Part shown: positions 43,629 to 56,479 of the stretch, one piece after another
Layout of the letters: every line of letters starts with the position of its first letter
Numbering within the stretch: the stretch's first letter is position 1
Source: Echria macrotheca
Taxonomy: Eukaryota > Ascomycota > Sordariomycetes > Sordariales > Schizotheciaceae
Assembly: GCA_030411725.1 (NCBI GenBank)
Contig: MU839830.1
Span: 1,302,001 to 1,366,000, forward strand
Reading direction: 5' to 3'
DNA length: 64,000 bases
Position numbers and translations under genes: made by a program
The notes under the pieces: generated by a model
What the model was told of the DNA's origin: nothing
The model's database searches: none
Seen by the model: the letters and a program-made list of their open reading frames with translations, nothing else

Positions 43629-46600
43629 GTTGGATATGTTAGATATGTCGATTTGTAGTGTATTCCTTGGTCACAGACAGACGCACAACAAAGTTACCGA
43701 GACACACGAGACGGTCCGCCACCCAGAAGGCCATCACTCTACATATATACCACTGGAGCCTTGCGCGGCCGTCGGGATGGGAGATTGGGAGCCCAAATCG
43801 CCGACCTCACCGGGAACACCGCACTGCTAGGCCCCCAACGCCAGGGACCGAGCACCTTGGTTCTTCCAGTTCAAACGCTGGACATGCAGCCATTATGACC
43901 ATTCTGGCACACCTCATGACAATATTACCACGTCGGAAGCAATACTCAGGCTTCCCCGGGGAAGCTATCAGACGGCGTTGGCGGCCTTACACCCAACCGC
44001 CGGATCCCCAGAGCTCGGCGCACGTTGTGGCTGCTTGGCTTTTATTCAGGGTCCAATCAGGAATGCAGACAACGTTTTCGTCGTCTTCTGGAAGGCGGCT
44101 AGCGTTGAATCCAGCCCGAGGGAGAGAACGAGGCGCAGCAGCTGAAGAAGCTGATGGTCGAGGCGGGAGCGCGCTAGGCCCAAAATGCCAGCGACGTGGT
44201 TCGCCTCGTCAGCCAAGCTGAAAAGCGAAACCGTTGAACAGGCGGGCGGGCTGAGAGGGCAATTGCGGTGGCTGGGAGGGAGGGGGCCGACGCGTCCACT
44301 CAGAGAGAGCTGCACCGGTGGGGCTCTCTCTGATAAGAATCGCGCGACCCTTGTCCAGCAAATGGCAGGGGGACAGATAACGTTAACGGCCATTTGGCGC
44401 AGACATGCACGAGGTCCGTGCCGTGCGGGCGCATTCGCGAAGAAGCACACTGGGACCCCGCTTTCGAACCTGACTCGATTCGCGAGCGCCAAAGTGAGCT
44501 TTTTGTTGGTGAAAAGGAGTCATCAACTTCGCGACCGTGGGGCCGTCGTGCTTCTCGTCTGCTGTGGCCACCCCGCTGCAGCTCCTCATCCCGTCATAAA
44601 TTGTCCGAGACAGACCGGCGGAGGCCAAGCTGGACGGCAGCTGTCACAGAGGAGAGACAGCTCCGGCCTCCCCCTTATCGTTATTCATCGCCTCCGACGA
44701 CCAGTCATGGAGTCGATGGACAGACAAAGTGGATGGGGGAGGGGACAGTAGAATCCTTGATAACCACCCCTCTTTGGTGCGAGACTTGCTCCTCGCTTTC
44801 GCGGCTTGGTAATCCAGCTCCAGCGGGGATGCCAGCCCGTCGAAGAATGGCGCGAGCAGCCCGTGGTACATCGAACATCGAGCTGTAAGAGCTGCGAATA
44901 TGAGGCGCACCTATCCTTAGTGGACTGGACTTTTAGTGGAGGTCTCACACCCCGCGCAAGCTGCGCAAGGCCGATGTTACACCGTTGGGAGGTGTGGTGG
45001 GCAACCCAGAGAATATCCGCTGGCGAGGCGAGCCGCCACGCCTGCATTTTCAGCGCTCACATCGAAGGATAGACGAGAGACATGGCGCAATTCTTGACGA
45101 AGATGCTGAAGCTGCGCTTTGGGCTCTCGATACGTAATGAGTTTCCCCAGTCCTTCCAGAAGCGACGGACACACGTGCGGGAGGTGAGCGGTGGGCACAT
45201 TGCGAACCTCCTCTCTCAATCAATCGTCGACGCTGCAATCTGCACGAAGGGGCTGCATGGCCCTGCGAGACCAAGCCCGCCGAGGGAAAGTCCACGGGCG
45301 AATCAGCTGACGACAGATTGATTCGAGAGCACCACCCAGACGAGAGAGGAGGAGGGCTCGCCCAGCAATTGGACGAAGAGTGGTCGGGGTGGGATCCCAT
45401 GTCGGCAAAGACACCGCCTGCATTTCGAACTTCCGGTCTGTCCAGCCCAGCGTGGCAGTTGGCCGGGTCGGTCATCTGGGCATGCCGACAGAGAGCGAGT
45501 CTGTCTGGGGCGGGCTGAGGAGAACTGGCTGGCTGGCCGGGTATGGTGAAGCAATCGATTGCCGGTGCGGGCGCGCGCGTGGTCAATGAGGAAAGCGAAC
45601 GATTCCGTCACACAAGCAGCCGTCTTCCAACGGTCTTGGAGGCCGTGGTCTTCCTAGCGGGCCCAGACCCTGTCCATCCCCGGTAACGTTGGAGAGCAGC
45701 ACGGGCGACCCTTGCCAGCTCTTGCGGGGGGCGGCGTTGCGCGGCGGCGCTGTGCTGCCAATGGAAGAGCGTGGGAAGCTTTCCAAGTCGTTGGAAATGC
45801 TTGCCTGCCAGCCATGGGGGCCAGCGGGGACTTCCAAACGGACGGGCTTCCAAAGCAACGTGGTGAGCAGTGAGGCGACTCTCCAACAGGCTGCGCGCGC
45901 ACGCGAGGGGAAGCAACTTCGGCTGGATGGACAGGGCGGAGACTGTTGAATGAGCGGGCTAAAATGGAAGGTGAGCTGAAGGCGGAATTGCGGGAGCAGG
46001 AAATCTGCCTGCAGGGATGTGGGAGAGGGCGAGAGGGCATTCGCGCACTAGTAACTAACACGCGGGTCAAGAAGACCCTGAAGAGAGTGCAAGAACGACG
46101 GGCGAGAAGAACGCGCAGAACAGCAGGAGCGTCCCGTAATCTGGCAATTGTTCGAATGCAGCTCCAGCATTCTCTGGTTTCCATTCTCTCTCCCCCAGCT
46201 ATTTTCCCCGAGGTCTTCTTGTCGGCTGCGACCTCATCTTGTCGCGGACCGGGGAGAGAGGTCGACGGGAGCAGCTAAAAAAACAGAGAGCTCTCGCGCC
46301 CCACTTCCCCAATTGACGGTAATAATTCCCCAAGTGAGGAGGAGCATCTGCGAACCAAAAAAAACTACGCTCCCATCCCGTCTTCTGGGGACAGCAACAG
46401 ACAGCTCTGTGATCACAGCTCCAGCTCCAAACTCCAGCACCGGCGCCTCGTCCCCGACAGCGCTCGCCTGCACTCCTAGTCGCCAATCCGCCGCGTGCGC
46501 GCGTACAATGGCCCTGTGATGCATCCCGGTGCCCGCGAGCCCTCGGTCTACCATGTTGCGTACGCTGGCCACAACCCCCCACCGTTGATGCGCGAAGATC

Positions 46601-46799
46601 CCCGTCGGAGCTGGTCGGCGGGCGAGCAAGCTGCTGCTGCCGCTGCTGCTGCTGCTGTTGCTTCCGCGACACTGGTCGCCAAGAGCCATCGAGCGCGCCA
46701 GGCTTTCGCTCCACGAAGGCTCCCTAGGTGATCCGGGCGAGGTTTTCCTTGCTCCGTCTTGCCGTCGTCGTCGTCGTTCCCCCAGCTCCAGTTGTCGCA
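43629..46799. other. Long intergenic region upstream of the zinc-finger gene
   Basis: About 3.2 kb with no supported gene. The last 0.6 kb (46.2-46.8 kb) is likely leader of the zinc-finger gene, with CTG repeats near 46630-46660 and CGT repeats near 46763-46778. Long upstream regions are common for fungal regulators. A GAGAGAGC/GCTCTCTC inverted pair lies near 44300-44335. Confidence 0.5.
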
Positions 46800-49700
46800 A
46801 TGGCGGCCGAGAACGTCGCGCCGCCGCCGCTGCCGCTACCCCCAGCCCCCTCACGGCCGGATCGCGAACTCCTCCCTGGTCCGCCGCCCACCGTGCTGGC
46901 CGCTCCCTCCGGTTCTGTTCCCGGCCCCGGTCCTGTTGCGGCACCTCAGCTTCCCCCTCCCCCTCCTCCGTATGACCCTTCCCTGGAACCCACCATCAAG
47001 CACCTCCTCGACCAGCAGGCCGAGATCCAGGCCAAGCTGGCTGTCCTGCTCCCCCAGAAGTATGGGCCCAACATCAAGGTCGAGCTCGAGATGCTCCGCC
47101 ACAAGCTTCGCGTCCTGCTCGCCTACGCGGAAGACCATCGTGAGCCAACCCTCTGTTTTGTTGTTCTGTTTCGTCTTCTTGATGTGCTTCTGTTCTCTGT
47201 GGGAACGGCTGCGTCCCCGCTCTTATTCGCGCATCTCCTCCGACACGGTCTGATATCCGATGATAGACTTGTCTGACAAAGTACCACTTCTGTCCGATAT
47301 CGAGGAGGCAAGGGCTTTGCAGTACCAATGCGAGTGCATCGAGACGGCATGCGTCAACCAAGGTAGGCTGCATATTGTTTCCGAAGTTGGGATTGACGTC
47401 TTAACCTAAGCCATGTGTAGGCGTGGACCTCCAGGACCCTAGATTTATGGATGCTATTAGGTATCATTACTTGCGAGACCAGGCCCCCGACGGCTATGTG
47501 GCCTGGCTCGACAAGAACATGTCTCACTATGACCCGGTGACTCGGGCGTATAGATTGCGAGACAGCCTGGCGCTCGGCTTTCGCAACCATCACTCTTACA
47601 AGTGCTGGGACGAACGCTGCATGCACTACATATTTGGTTATCCGCTCCGAGACGAGAGGGACCAACACGCCAAAGAGCACGGTGGCCTCCACAAGAGAGA
47701 CTCGGGTCTTTCCGTGAGCGATACTCCACCTCTTTCCTTCCCGGAGACACAGAGCCGGAACTACAGCGGCGATTACGGCAAACAAACGTCTCCGATATAT
47801 CTCCCCCGCCCGACCTCGAGCTTTCAGCTTGCACCGCTGTCGACGGCCGGTCATTCCAAGGATCATCGAGACTCATTGAGGAGCTACTCATTCGTCTCCG
47901 AGTACCCAGGCCCCAGGGGCTCGGTAGATTCCGAAGTCGATCCTCTTCTTCCGCCACTCAAACGAAGTCGCGTGGGGCAGTCCCGTCTGGAGTCTATCGA
48001 GGAACTCCGTCTCAATCGGGAGATCGGCCCTTGTTTGCGATGTAGGATATTGAAAAAGGGGGTGAGTGGCTACGGTCCTCTGGCGTATGCCGTGCCGCTG
48101 ACGGTTTTAGTGTGACTCGAATAATCCTTGTGCGCTGTGTCCCGATGTCCCAAATTCTCCCGACGAAGATTTCTGGAGGATCCTTGGCTGCCACCGAGGC
48201 CCCCTGGCCAATCTGGCTGAGCTGATGTTGCCTCGTATGTACGCCCCGTCTCGTCGGAACGGAGATGCTAATCAAGTCTAGGATCTGTTTCTCCGAGACA
48301 AACACAAACGCCGCTGACATCCCCCCATGCGGTCCGCCGGAATATGAATGAGTTCTTGGAAAGGAATTACATCATTAATCCGGACGCCGCAGGGGCAGTA
48401 AAATCGCATCTCGATTTCGATGACGGGTTCTGGTGGACGGAGGATCTTGCGAACTTTCCACCGACGAATCCTTCGCTCTCGTCCTTTTCCAAGGATCCCG
48501 TCGAGAGGCCTCCCCCGATTCTCGCTGTCCTTGCGTCAAGTTGGAACATGACAGGAACGATGTACAACTTCTGGGAACTGATCAGGCTGAGCGGCGCGAT
48601 CTCGATGAATAGGGACTCGGAGGCTCGAACGTATCCTGTTCTGTACCGCGCGAAACTCTTGCTCCGTGAGGCTCTCTTCTACGATCTCCAGCAACCCGAG
48701 CCAGTGATCTACGTCGAAACACACAGCCCTAGTTCTCACGGCGTGGTCGACGACATCGATTTTTACGAGCGATTCCGCCTACTGTGTACCTGCATGAATC
48801 AATTCCTGCAATCCTTCGAAGAACAGACAATACACAGTAGCCGTCATGATCCGAAAGGCTGGGCGGCTATATTGTTCTCCATCTGTATCTTCAGCGTTGT
48901 TAGAACTTTACTCGTCGACCGAGCGGCGCAGTCTCGACTAACATCACCACCGGCGGCCGGCGTCGCAGCAATGCACGGCGTTTACAAAATCCTGGTCAGC
49001 ACCTTCTCCTGGTCGTCGCCGATGCTCTTGGATTCTCCAGATGGTGATATGACTCTGGACGACCGCGACATGCTCGCTTCCGTTGGCGCATTCCTCGGGA
49101 GGGGTTCGTGGTCGGAACGAGGAATACCAACGACGAAAGATTTCCTGATGCTCTTAGGCAGCGGTGAACCGGAAGGGACTTGTTTCAACGGGTTCATCAG
49201 GCAAAAATCTCCGTTGAGACCTGGGTCCTTCGTCTTACCGCCGATCGCCAAGCATGGAGAAGAAGCGAGGAAACCACTACCAGATATGCGACCCCTTGTC
49301 ACGCCCTGGCCGTCCTCCGGTAGCCAAGCAGAGCGAGAGACATTCGTCTTCAAGGGGGAACCGGATCGTATCCTAACCTCACCACAGTCCATCGACCACT
49401 CTAGACGGCACACCATTGGAGGGAGTCCAACTTTTGCAAGGCAGGTGGGCCGCGGCCTGACCTCGCCCATCCCGGCATCTAGGATCCGGCCTTCATATCA
49501 ACGACCGCCGCTTCGGAGAGTGTACTGCACCAAGTGTCACGAGTATCCAGAGGGGTTTCGAGGCGAGCACGAGCTTCGAAGACACAACGACGCAAAACAT
49601 GCCGCGCTGGTGAAGAGGTGGGTGTGCACAGAGCCGCAGGACCAACCGCCCAACGCGCCGCAGCCGGTGATATCTTTAGCGAAATGTAAGGCTTGTCTCA

Positions 49701-51142
49701 CGCAAAAACGGTACGGCGCCTACTACAACGCTGCGGCGCATCTGAGGAGGGCTCATTTCAACCCTCACAGAGGGGGAAAGGCAAGCGGGGATTGGCCGCC
49801 CATGACAATCTTGAAGGACTGGATGCGCGAGGTTCGACAATCAATAGACGTCCAAGACCAAGACGACATTTCAAGCGGCGACGAGGATGCGGCGGATTAT
49901 AGGTCTATGCACGATTTTACGTCCCCACCTAGGAGACGTTCGCCGGTGCTAGAAGCGCCTCGTCTGGCGCCCGCTCCGCCTCCTCCTCCACCACCATTGC
50001 AACCACATGGCCAGCCGCTGTTGGCACCTTCGATTGACAGGGTCGGCCTGCCTGGGCCTCCCGGGCCGCCCCCGATCATCATCCAGAGCGGTCCGGGTGC
50101 CTACCTAGCACCGACGCCGGTTATGAAAACCGATGAGCCGCCAAATCCTCCGGTCTCGACGTCATCAGCGGTGCGGAATCGCTGTCCGCATCCAGAATGC
50201 GGGCGAGTGTTTAAGGACCTTGCCGCTCATATGCTGACACACATGGAAGAAAGGCCCGAGAAATGCCCTATCGAGATGTGCGAGTATCACACCAAGGGCT
50301 TTGCAAGGAAGTATGACAAGAATAGGCACGCCCTCACTCACTACAAGGGCACAATGGTCTGTCCGTTTTGTCCAAACGCCGGAACGGCTTATGAGAAGGC
50401 ATTCAACCGCGCCGATGTTTTTAAGCGCCACCTAACGGCTGTGCATAACGTTGAGCAGACGCCACCAAATAGCCGGAAGCTCATCCTGACGACGGGCGGC
50501 GGACGGTCAGGCGGAGTGGGAGCCAGGTGTAGCATCTGCCAGAGCCAGTTCGCCACGGCTCAGGAGTTCTATGAGCACTTGGACGACTGCGTCCTCAATG
50601 TTATTGTCCCATCAACTCCCAAGACAGCCGGCAGTGGAAGTGGAAGCGCGAGCGCGAGGAAGGATTCCGGTGCAAGGACGACGCCGACCACCGCTAGCAC
50701 GGAGAAGGGCAAAGAACCGGACGCCGATGTGGACATGCAACAAAGGAGAGACAGCGCAAGGTCCGAACCGAACGATCGTGACACCGAGATGGTGCAGGAC
50801 CACAAGATGGATGGTGACACAAGCACCCACGATGAACAACAATCCCGGTTCGTGCCCGTGGAGGAACCAGCATACAACTCAGGAGGGGACCGGAGGCATT
50901 CGCGACCTGGGAAAAAGGACACATCGGCGGTTGTATCTGCCGAGCCCGAATCTGACGAAAACGAGCTGGTTTCTGAAATCCAGGTCGCGACTGGACCACG
51001 AGAGGAACCAATGGATCTCGAAGAGCCGGACTCGAGGCGAGATTCACGCCAGGAAGAAATGGACCGGAGTATACGATTGCGGCTCAGCCCGGAAGTAACA
51101 CTAGGGTCACCGGTGCCGCCGGATAGCATGGACACAGATTAG
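46800..51142 (+). CDS. Large Zn2Cys6-like plus C2H2 zinc-finger regulator (1353 aa, 5 exons)
   Basis: Exons: 46800-47139, 47267-47362, 47421-48061, 48111-48234, 48282-51142; all phases agree. Residues 1-110: Pro-rich, then a helix (LDQQAEIQAKLAVLLPQ). Residues 350-386 hold an atypical binuclear cluster, C350-x2-C353-x6-C360-x5-C366-x2-C369-x16-C386, split by intron 3 between codons; the last spacing is longer than the usual 6-9. A central region (about 420-650; FLERNYIINPDAAGAVKSHL, FWELIRLSGAIS) is globular and unrecognised. From about 816 come C2H2-type units: CTKCHEYPEGFRG..H..H, CKACLTQKRYGAY..H..H, CPHPECGRVFKDLAAH..H, CPIEMCEYHTKGFAR..H..H, CPFCPNAG..H..H, and a partial CSICQSQF near 1150. 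The tail is acidic. Probably a DNA-binding regulator; target unknown. Confidence 0.82.
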
Positions 51143-53452
51143 GTCTGGGAATCGGGAGGCGAAACGGAGACCGGAAACTGGATGGGGCGGGGGTGGTGTT
51201 TAAAATCTCGTATTTTGCATTCGCTGTATATACTTTATGGTGTCGTCTTTGATGTTTCTGGGCGAGTGTCTTAGTAGACATGATTTTTGATATCTTGTGG
51301 TTCCGGTCTGTACTTGGAAAGGGGCCGGGTTACAGGGACCGGGGATTTTTGGGGGCAGTCTGGTAGGAAAGGAGAGGAATGGTTATTCTTCGGCGGCAAG
51401 TTCTGTAGTTGGGGAAATTGACGGAGAAGAGGATGGGGTCACGATATCCCGAGTGGTTGCCTTTTTCTTCATGTTTCTATTGTTTTTATTTTCCATTTGT
51501 GATGTTTGATGTGAGATGACCATTTGCTGGACGGGCGGTGGTGGTGGTGGCGGTGGTGGTGGTGAGACGACTGACTGACTGACCGACTCTTATCTACCTC
51601 GAGGGCGATCCAGGGAGGCGATCCAGGGAGATGTGGATCTAGGATAGGTTAGGTTACCCAGGTTAGCTATGAGAATTATCATGAAATCAAGACAGAGAAT
51701 CCTTTTTTCCCCAATATATATACGTCACTTTTCGAAGTGAAGTGAGCCCTTTCTTGTATACAGTCACGATCCTAGGGCCTGGCCCAGATCGTGCGGGTAT
51801 ATAACCATAGTTGGAATTCTAAGGTGCTGATATTAGAATTCTGGCAATCCTTTTGGAAGCTGGCTGAATTCGGTGTGGTCCAATTGCACAGTTGTCACGA
51901 ATGTACACTGTTTAGACACCCTTCCCGTGAATTGGTATACGTAGCGTATTTGTCTTGACGGCAGGGAGATAAGGTATGACCGATCTATCGGTTCGATATA
52001 TAACGGCCTGCGCTTCATGTTTGTGTGTGTCTTCACGTACCTAGACTAGCTTATCGACCAAAGTCAGGACGAATACACCCTACCAACCAAGGACAGCCTC
52101 AAGGATGGATGTCAGGAGGATATATATATATATCCAAGATCACCGAAAACACCACTCAGCTTGTCACCACATCAAGCTGAGCGAGCGGAAAGGCCAAAAC
52201 TGTACCAGTGCTGATAGATAGATGGGTGAGATGGGCGGAGGAGAGTGGGAGGCAAAAAGGAAAGAAAGAAAGAAAGGAAGGGTGGGCAGAAAGAAAAAAA
52301 ACATACAACACCAGGGATTCGCTGGTCGTCACCGACCCAACTACTAGTCTGGCGGTCGCTGGCTTATCTATGGGAGAGCGGACGGGATCCCGAGTTTTCC
52401 AGTGCCTATGGTCGTATGTGATTGTTTAGCTGTGGAAAGTAGGATATAGGGGAATGAGCACCGAGGATATTTACGTGCCTAGAATCTAGGCATTGTAGGG
52501 CAATGCCCGCGGTTTGTTCAGAACAGGGCAAGTGGCATGTTATATTAGGTATCTATGCTTCTTTTATATTTATCACCCCGGTGCGACGGACTGATACATA
52601 AACCATCGGAGTAGATGTGGGGGGAGGATTGGATATAGTACCTGGGTACCTAGAAATGGCTGGCCCCTTAACATGACATATCCTGTTCCAAGACACCCGT
52701 GTGATAATACTCATACCCTTTTCTCAAATGGATATGCCAAGGTAACCCGTGTCTCATAGCTCCAGTCAACACCCAGCCACCGGCTTGTGGAATCGTATGT
52801 GTGTCTGTATGTCCTTGCTGAGGAGACGAGTCCAGACCATTCATTCCCTATAAGAAGCCCAGGCTACGTGGATAGACAGGTTCTGGTAACCCAACTATAC
52901 GGCGCCAGTCCGTCTCACCTGACTGCTATTGGATAATTAAATACGCTCGAGTATCTGGCTAGGCTGGTAGTTTTGGCGTCGGCTGTCTCTAGACGGTGGG
53001 TGGAGGTAGGTACCTAGGCAGAGCAGGGGGGAAGGATCTCATACAGCATTTCGTCACTGACACTTACTTATTTATACACACAGGCGACATATCTAACAAC
53101 AAGGAAAGCACATGGATCCAATAGCGAGCCCCGATAATGTATGTCATTCATCACATAAAACTTGTATAGAAAAATGGCTACCCATCAACCAACCCCCCAA
53201 GAAGTGAAGACACACACAGTAGACAAGGGAATCTTCTTTTGTCAGACCACATAATGGGCCGAAGCTATATAAATCTCATCATCATCGTCGATCTGATCCC
53301 CCTGCCCTGACCGCCCGCTATGCAAAACAGACTTCCAACCCCACCCACTTCCTTTACATGGATATATCCCGAAACGACATAGGGGAGATAGGTATATATC
53401 CAGCCCCGACACAACACATACAAAGGAGAACGGATCTCTCGCTCACACAAAA
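51143..53452. other. Intergenic, no supported gene; simple repeats
   Basis: About 2.3 kb between the 3' ends of two convergent genes. GGT-type repeats near 51535-51562, GAAA repeats near 52258-52275, and an AT dinucleotide run near 52119-52132. AT-richer than the flanking genes. No gene seen. Confidence 0.5.
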
Positions 53453-56400
53453 TTATAGATCCAGCACCATCTTGATAGTCCCGCTCCGGTCCAACTCGGG
53501 CTCCTTAATCGTCGGCCTAGGCTTGCGTGCATACCCCTTGAGAATGCGGAAGCCGGATCCGGCCTCGCGGCCCTCCTCAATGACGGCGTGGACATCTGCA
53601 ATCATCTTGCCGGCCTCGCGCATCGCCTCGCCGGGCGTGACGGTATCCGCAAGGCGGAGCTCGCCGGCGGCCTTCTCCATCTCGGCCCGCAACAGCCAAC
53701 GCTCCCAGCTCCAACCGGCGGCGAGACCCGTGACGGCGGCCGCGTTGTCAGTCGACCCAGACACAATCGCCTCCAGCTCCAGTGTCTTGCCACCCTCGGC
53801 GTCCACTGAAGGCGAAGGCCTCGCAGGGCGCTTGGGACCGACAGGGAGGCAGAGCCAGGCGCGGCGAACGTCTTCAAAGCCCGCTCGCTGAAGTCTGGAG
53901 AGGAAGGCGCGTGTCGGATTCGGATCGAAGCCGAGGGTCTGAAGCGCAAAGCCGAACTCGACAGCCTTCGCGTTGCCCAGAGGGCCGGCGTTCATGATGT
54001 CGGCGTCGAGCACGTTGAACTCGAGGTAGCCGCCGGGCTTGAGCACACGCATGCACTCGGCGAGACAGGCATCCCACTCGTCGGCGCCGTTCTCGCCAAA
54101 GAGCTTGAGCACGGCGTGAAGTTCGCGAGCCGAGATGAGGTCGAACTGATCATCCGAGAAGGGCAGCTTGGTCAATCGGTCAACTGCTACCTGGCGGTGG
54201 TTGGGAGGACCGCGAATGTTGCTGTTGCTGAGCTGGCGGATGGCCTTGGTCGTTACCGTGTAAATCTTGGTGTTGGGGTACTGCATGGCAGCGTGCCAGG
54301 CCCAGTCGCCGGCTCCTTGACCACCGAGATCCAGGATGCGCGCCCGGTCATAGGAGACGCCGTTGGGTCCTGGAGCCATCCGGCTTTGGCGGGCCAGACG
54401 CTTAGCGACAGGGGCCGAGATGAGACGGCCACCGTTGAGGGTCTTGGTCGCGGCCACGTGCCATGAAGACATGATCATCTGGCTGGCGGCCTCGGCCTCC
54501 TTGTCAGCGCGAATCTTCTCCGGGTCGTCAATGATGTTGTCGTCGCCCCGGACAACATTGGCGCTCATGCGCTTCTTGGCCGACTGTGGCACCACCGACA
54601 GCTGATACTTGCCGAGGAGCTGATTGCGGTGAGCCTCCCGGAGTGAAACTCGTTGGGCCTGCAGGGCCTCAAAGCGCGGCTGTCGGTAGACGAAGACGTC
54701 ATTATGGCACGTCTTCACAGCAGCGTCGGTGAATGAGCGGTAGAAGGCGGATTCCATGCGTGTGAGCTTGGAGGGCAGGCTGCGCGGAACCATGGTCTCC
54801 CTGAGGTTGGCCTCGGAGAAGCGAACGCCCTTCTTCTTCTTTTGTGGTGAATCCTCAGTGGGGGTATCCTTTGCTGGAACCTCGGGCTTTTCATCCACCT
54901 CAGTCTCAGTTTCCGACTTGGCCTCAGCGGCCTCGTTGTCCTCCGAGAAGTCGCTAATGCCCCCGAGGTAGGCTCGCTGTGCCATGAGCCACATCTCGGT
55001 GCGGTCAATGTGGGTGAAGAGGTTTGCCTGTTGCTTCCCCACATACTCGGGGTCATACTCTGGAATGATCTCGACGGCTTCGAGAGTAGAGCTGTTGTCT
55101 TCATGGGCAGTCTCGGAAGTGGCTACGCTGGGGAGCGTCGGTGGTGGTGGTGGGATTTTGCAGGCGGTGAGAGGAACTGGCGTCTCCTCAACGCGGATGG
55201 CGGTTGGCAGGTCTTCCTGCGAGATCTCAGGAACCTCAATGACGCGCTCAATAATCGCCGAAGGCTGTTCATCGAGATGGAGGGGCCTCGCTGAGATAGG
55301 AGGAGGCGGCGGAAGGTCGTCTCTGCTGCGGCCCCACGGGACCTTGTAGAAGTTCTCGGCAGTCGTCGATGTGGGAGGGTTGGAAACATCGGCTTGGCTG
55401 CCCTGGCTTCCGGTGTGCCATGTTAGCCTGCTCGCGGAGGAGAGTTCCGAGAAGAAGCCACCGGGGGAAGGAATCTCAAGCTTGCTGAGCCCGGCAAGAG
55501 ATTGCCGCTGGACAGAAGGCACTCTGGTGGGGAGCCCGCCGGTAAGAAGACGAGGAAGCTGTCGCGTCTCGGACATCTCCTGAGGAACCTCGATAACCGG
55601 CTCGGGTTCCTCCTCGTACTCCGAATCGCTTCCGGAAAGAGCGTGGAGCGTCTCCAAGGCGGTGGGCTGCAGGCGGACACCAGACCACTCCGGATCGTCA
55701 TCATCGGCCGATCCGATATTTGGCGTAGGTGGCGCCGACATGGCGGCCAGCTCCTCCGAGTTGACGCTGCCGTCGAGCGAAGGGGGCGCGGAGATCCGGG
55801 GCACCTCGAGCGACTGGTGCAGGTCCATGAGCGTCATGATTGCTGGAGACATGGCGACAGCGGACGGAGGAGTCGGGGGAATCGGCGACATCATCTTCTT
55901 CATGGTCGAGTTCTGGTTCTCACCGGGGATCACGAGCGGTGTGAGGACTCTCCGCAGATCCATCGAGGTCCTCGAGCCTCTCCTGGCGCTCCTCGTGCTC
56001 CGGTTGGAACTCCTGTGGCGGCCGATACCGTTTGCCTGAAGCCTCTCCTTGCGCTGAATTTCTTCATCAGAAACGTCGTAAATGTCGTCAAATTCGGTCG
56101 CATCGGTCATTACACTCTGTCGGTTGTTCCACATGCCGGTGGTCGACGGGGTTGACATGGAGGCATCGGAACTGGCGTCGTCGACGTCCACATCGGCCTC
56201 GTTGTCACTGGCGAGATAGGACGGCGTAGCTGGCAGGATGGGCGCGGCGAGGAAGTGCATGCCCCTGGGGGTCGGGAAGTGGTCACTCATGGGAGAGAGC
56301 CACTGCTGAATCTTCTCGGTCGAAGCCCGGTTCCTCCTCCTCCACTCGCCCGCCGTTTCCCTAGCCACCGGCTGTTCGGGCTCCTCCATTATGGGATTAA

Positions 56401-56479
56401 GCATTCTCGGCCCCCTCCTCCGACCCTGCGGGGAGGGTGACCGGAAGGTCGTACTCGGTAGTAATTGGAAATCAGACAT
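53453..56479 (-). CDS. Large disordered protein with C-terminal class-I SAM methyltransferase domain (1008 aa, single exon)
   Basis: Residues 1-640 are mostly disordered, rich in SP/TP and acidic stretches, with a basic patch (QKKKKGVRFSEANLRETMVP). Residues about 640-700 carry a helical lead-in (KTLNGGRLISAPVAKRLARQ). The methyltransferase fold begins with motif I ILDLGGQGAGDWAWHAA (near 715), then KIYTVTTKAI, LTKLPFSDDQFDLISAREL (motif IV region) and CMRVLKPGGYLEFNVLD (motif V/VI), followed by GFALQTLGFDP. This matches the UbiE/COQ5-like methyltransferase_11 group found in fungal proteins with long N-termini. The substrate cannot be inferred. The C-terminus ends with a conserved-looking GFRILKGYARKPRPTIKEPEL. 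One long exon with no interruption. Confidence 0.85.
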   Translation of the reverse strand: MSDFQLLPSTTFRSPSPQGRRRGPRMLNPIMEEPEQPVARETAGEWRRRNRASTEKIQQWLSPMSDHFPTPRGMHFLAAPILPATPSYLASDNEADVDVDDASSDASMSTPSTTGMWNNRQSVMTDATEFDDIYDVSDEEIQRKERLQANGIGRHRSSNRSTRSARRGSRTSMDLRRVLTPLVIPGENQNSTMKKMMSPIPPTPPSAVAMSPAIMTLMDLHQSLEVPRISAPPSLDGSVNSEELAAMSAPPTPNIGSADDDDPEWSGVRLQPTALETLHALSGSDSEYEEEPEPVIEVPQEMSETRQLPRLLTGGLPTRVPSVQRQSLAGLSKLEIPSPGGFFSELSSASRLTWHTGSQGSQADVSNPPTSTTAENFYKVPWGRSRDDLPPPPPISARPLHLDEQPSAIIERVIEVPEISQEDLPTAIRVEETPVPLTACKIPPPPPTLPSVATSETAHEDNSSTLEAVEIIPEYDPEYVGKQQANLFTHIDRTEMWLMAQRAYLGGISDFSEDNEAAEAKSETETEVDEKPEVPAKDTPTEDSPQKKKKGVRFSEANLRETMVPRSLPSKLTRMESAFYRSFTDAAVKTCHNDVFVYRQPRFEALQAQRVSLREAHRNQLLGKYQLSVVPQSAKKRMSANVVRGDDNIIDDPEKIRADKEAEAASQMIMSSWHVAATKTLNGGRLISAPVAKRLARQSRMAPGPNGVSYDRARILDLGGQGAGDWAWHAAMQYPNTKIYTVTTKAIRQLSNSNIRGPPNHRQVAVDRLTKLPFSDDQFDLISARELHAVLKLFGENGADEWDACLAECMRVLKPGGYLEFNVLDADIMNAGPLGNAKAVEFGFALQTLGFDPNPTRAFLSRLQRAGFEDVRRAWLCLPVGPKRPARPSPSVDAEGGKTLELEAIVSGSTDNAAAVTGLAAGWSWERWLLRAEMEKAAGELRLADTVTPGEAMREAGKMIADVHAVIEEGREAGSGFRILKGYARKPRPTIKEPELDRSGTIKMVLDL

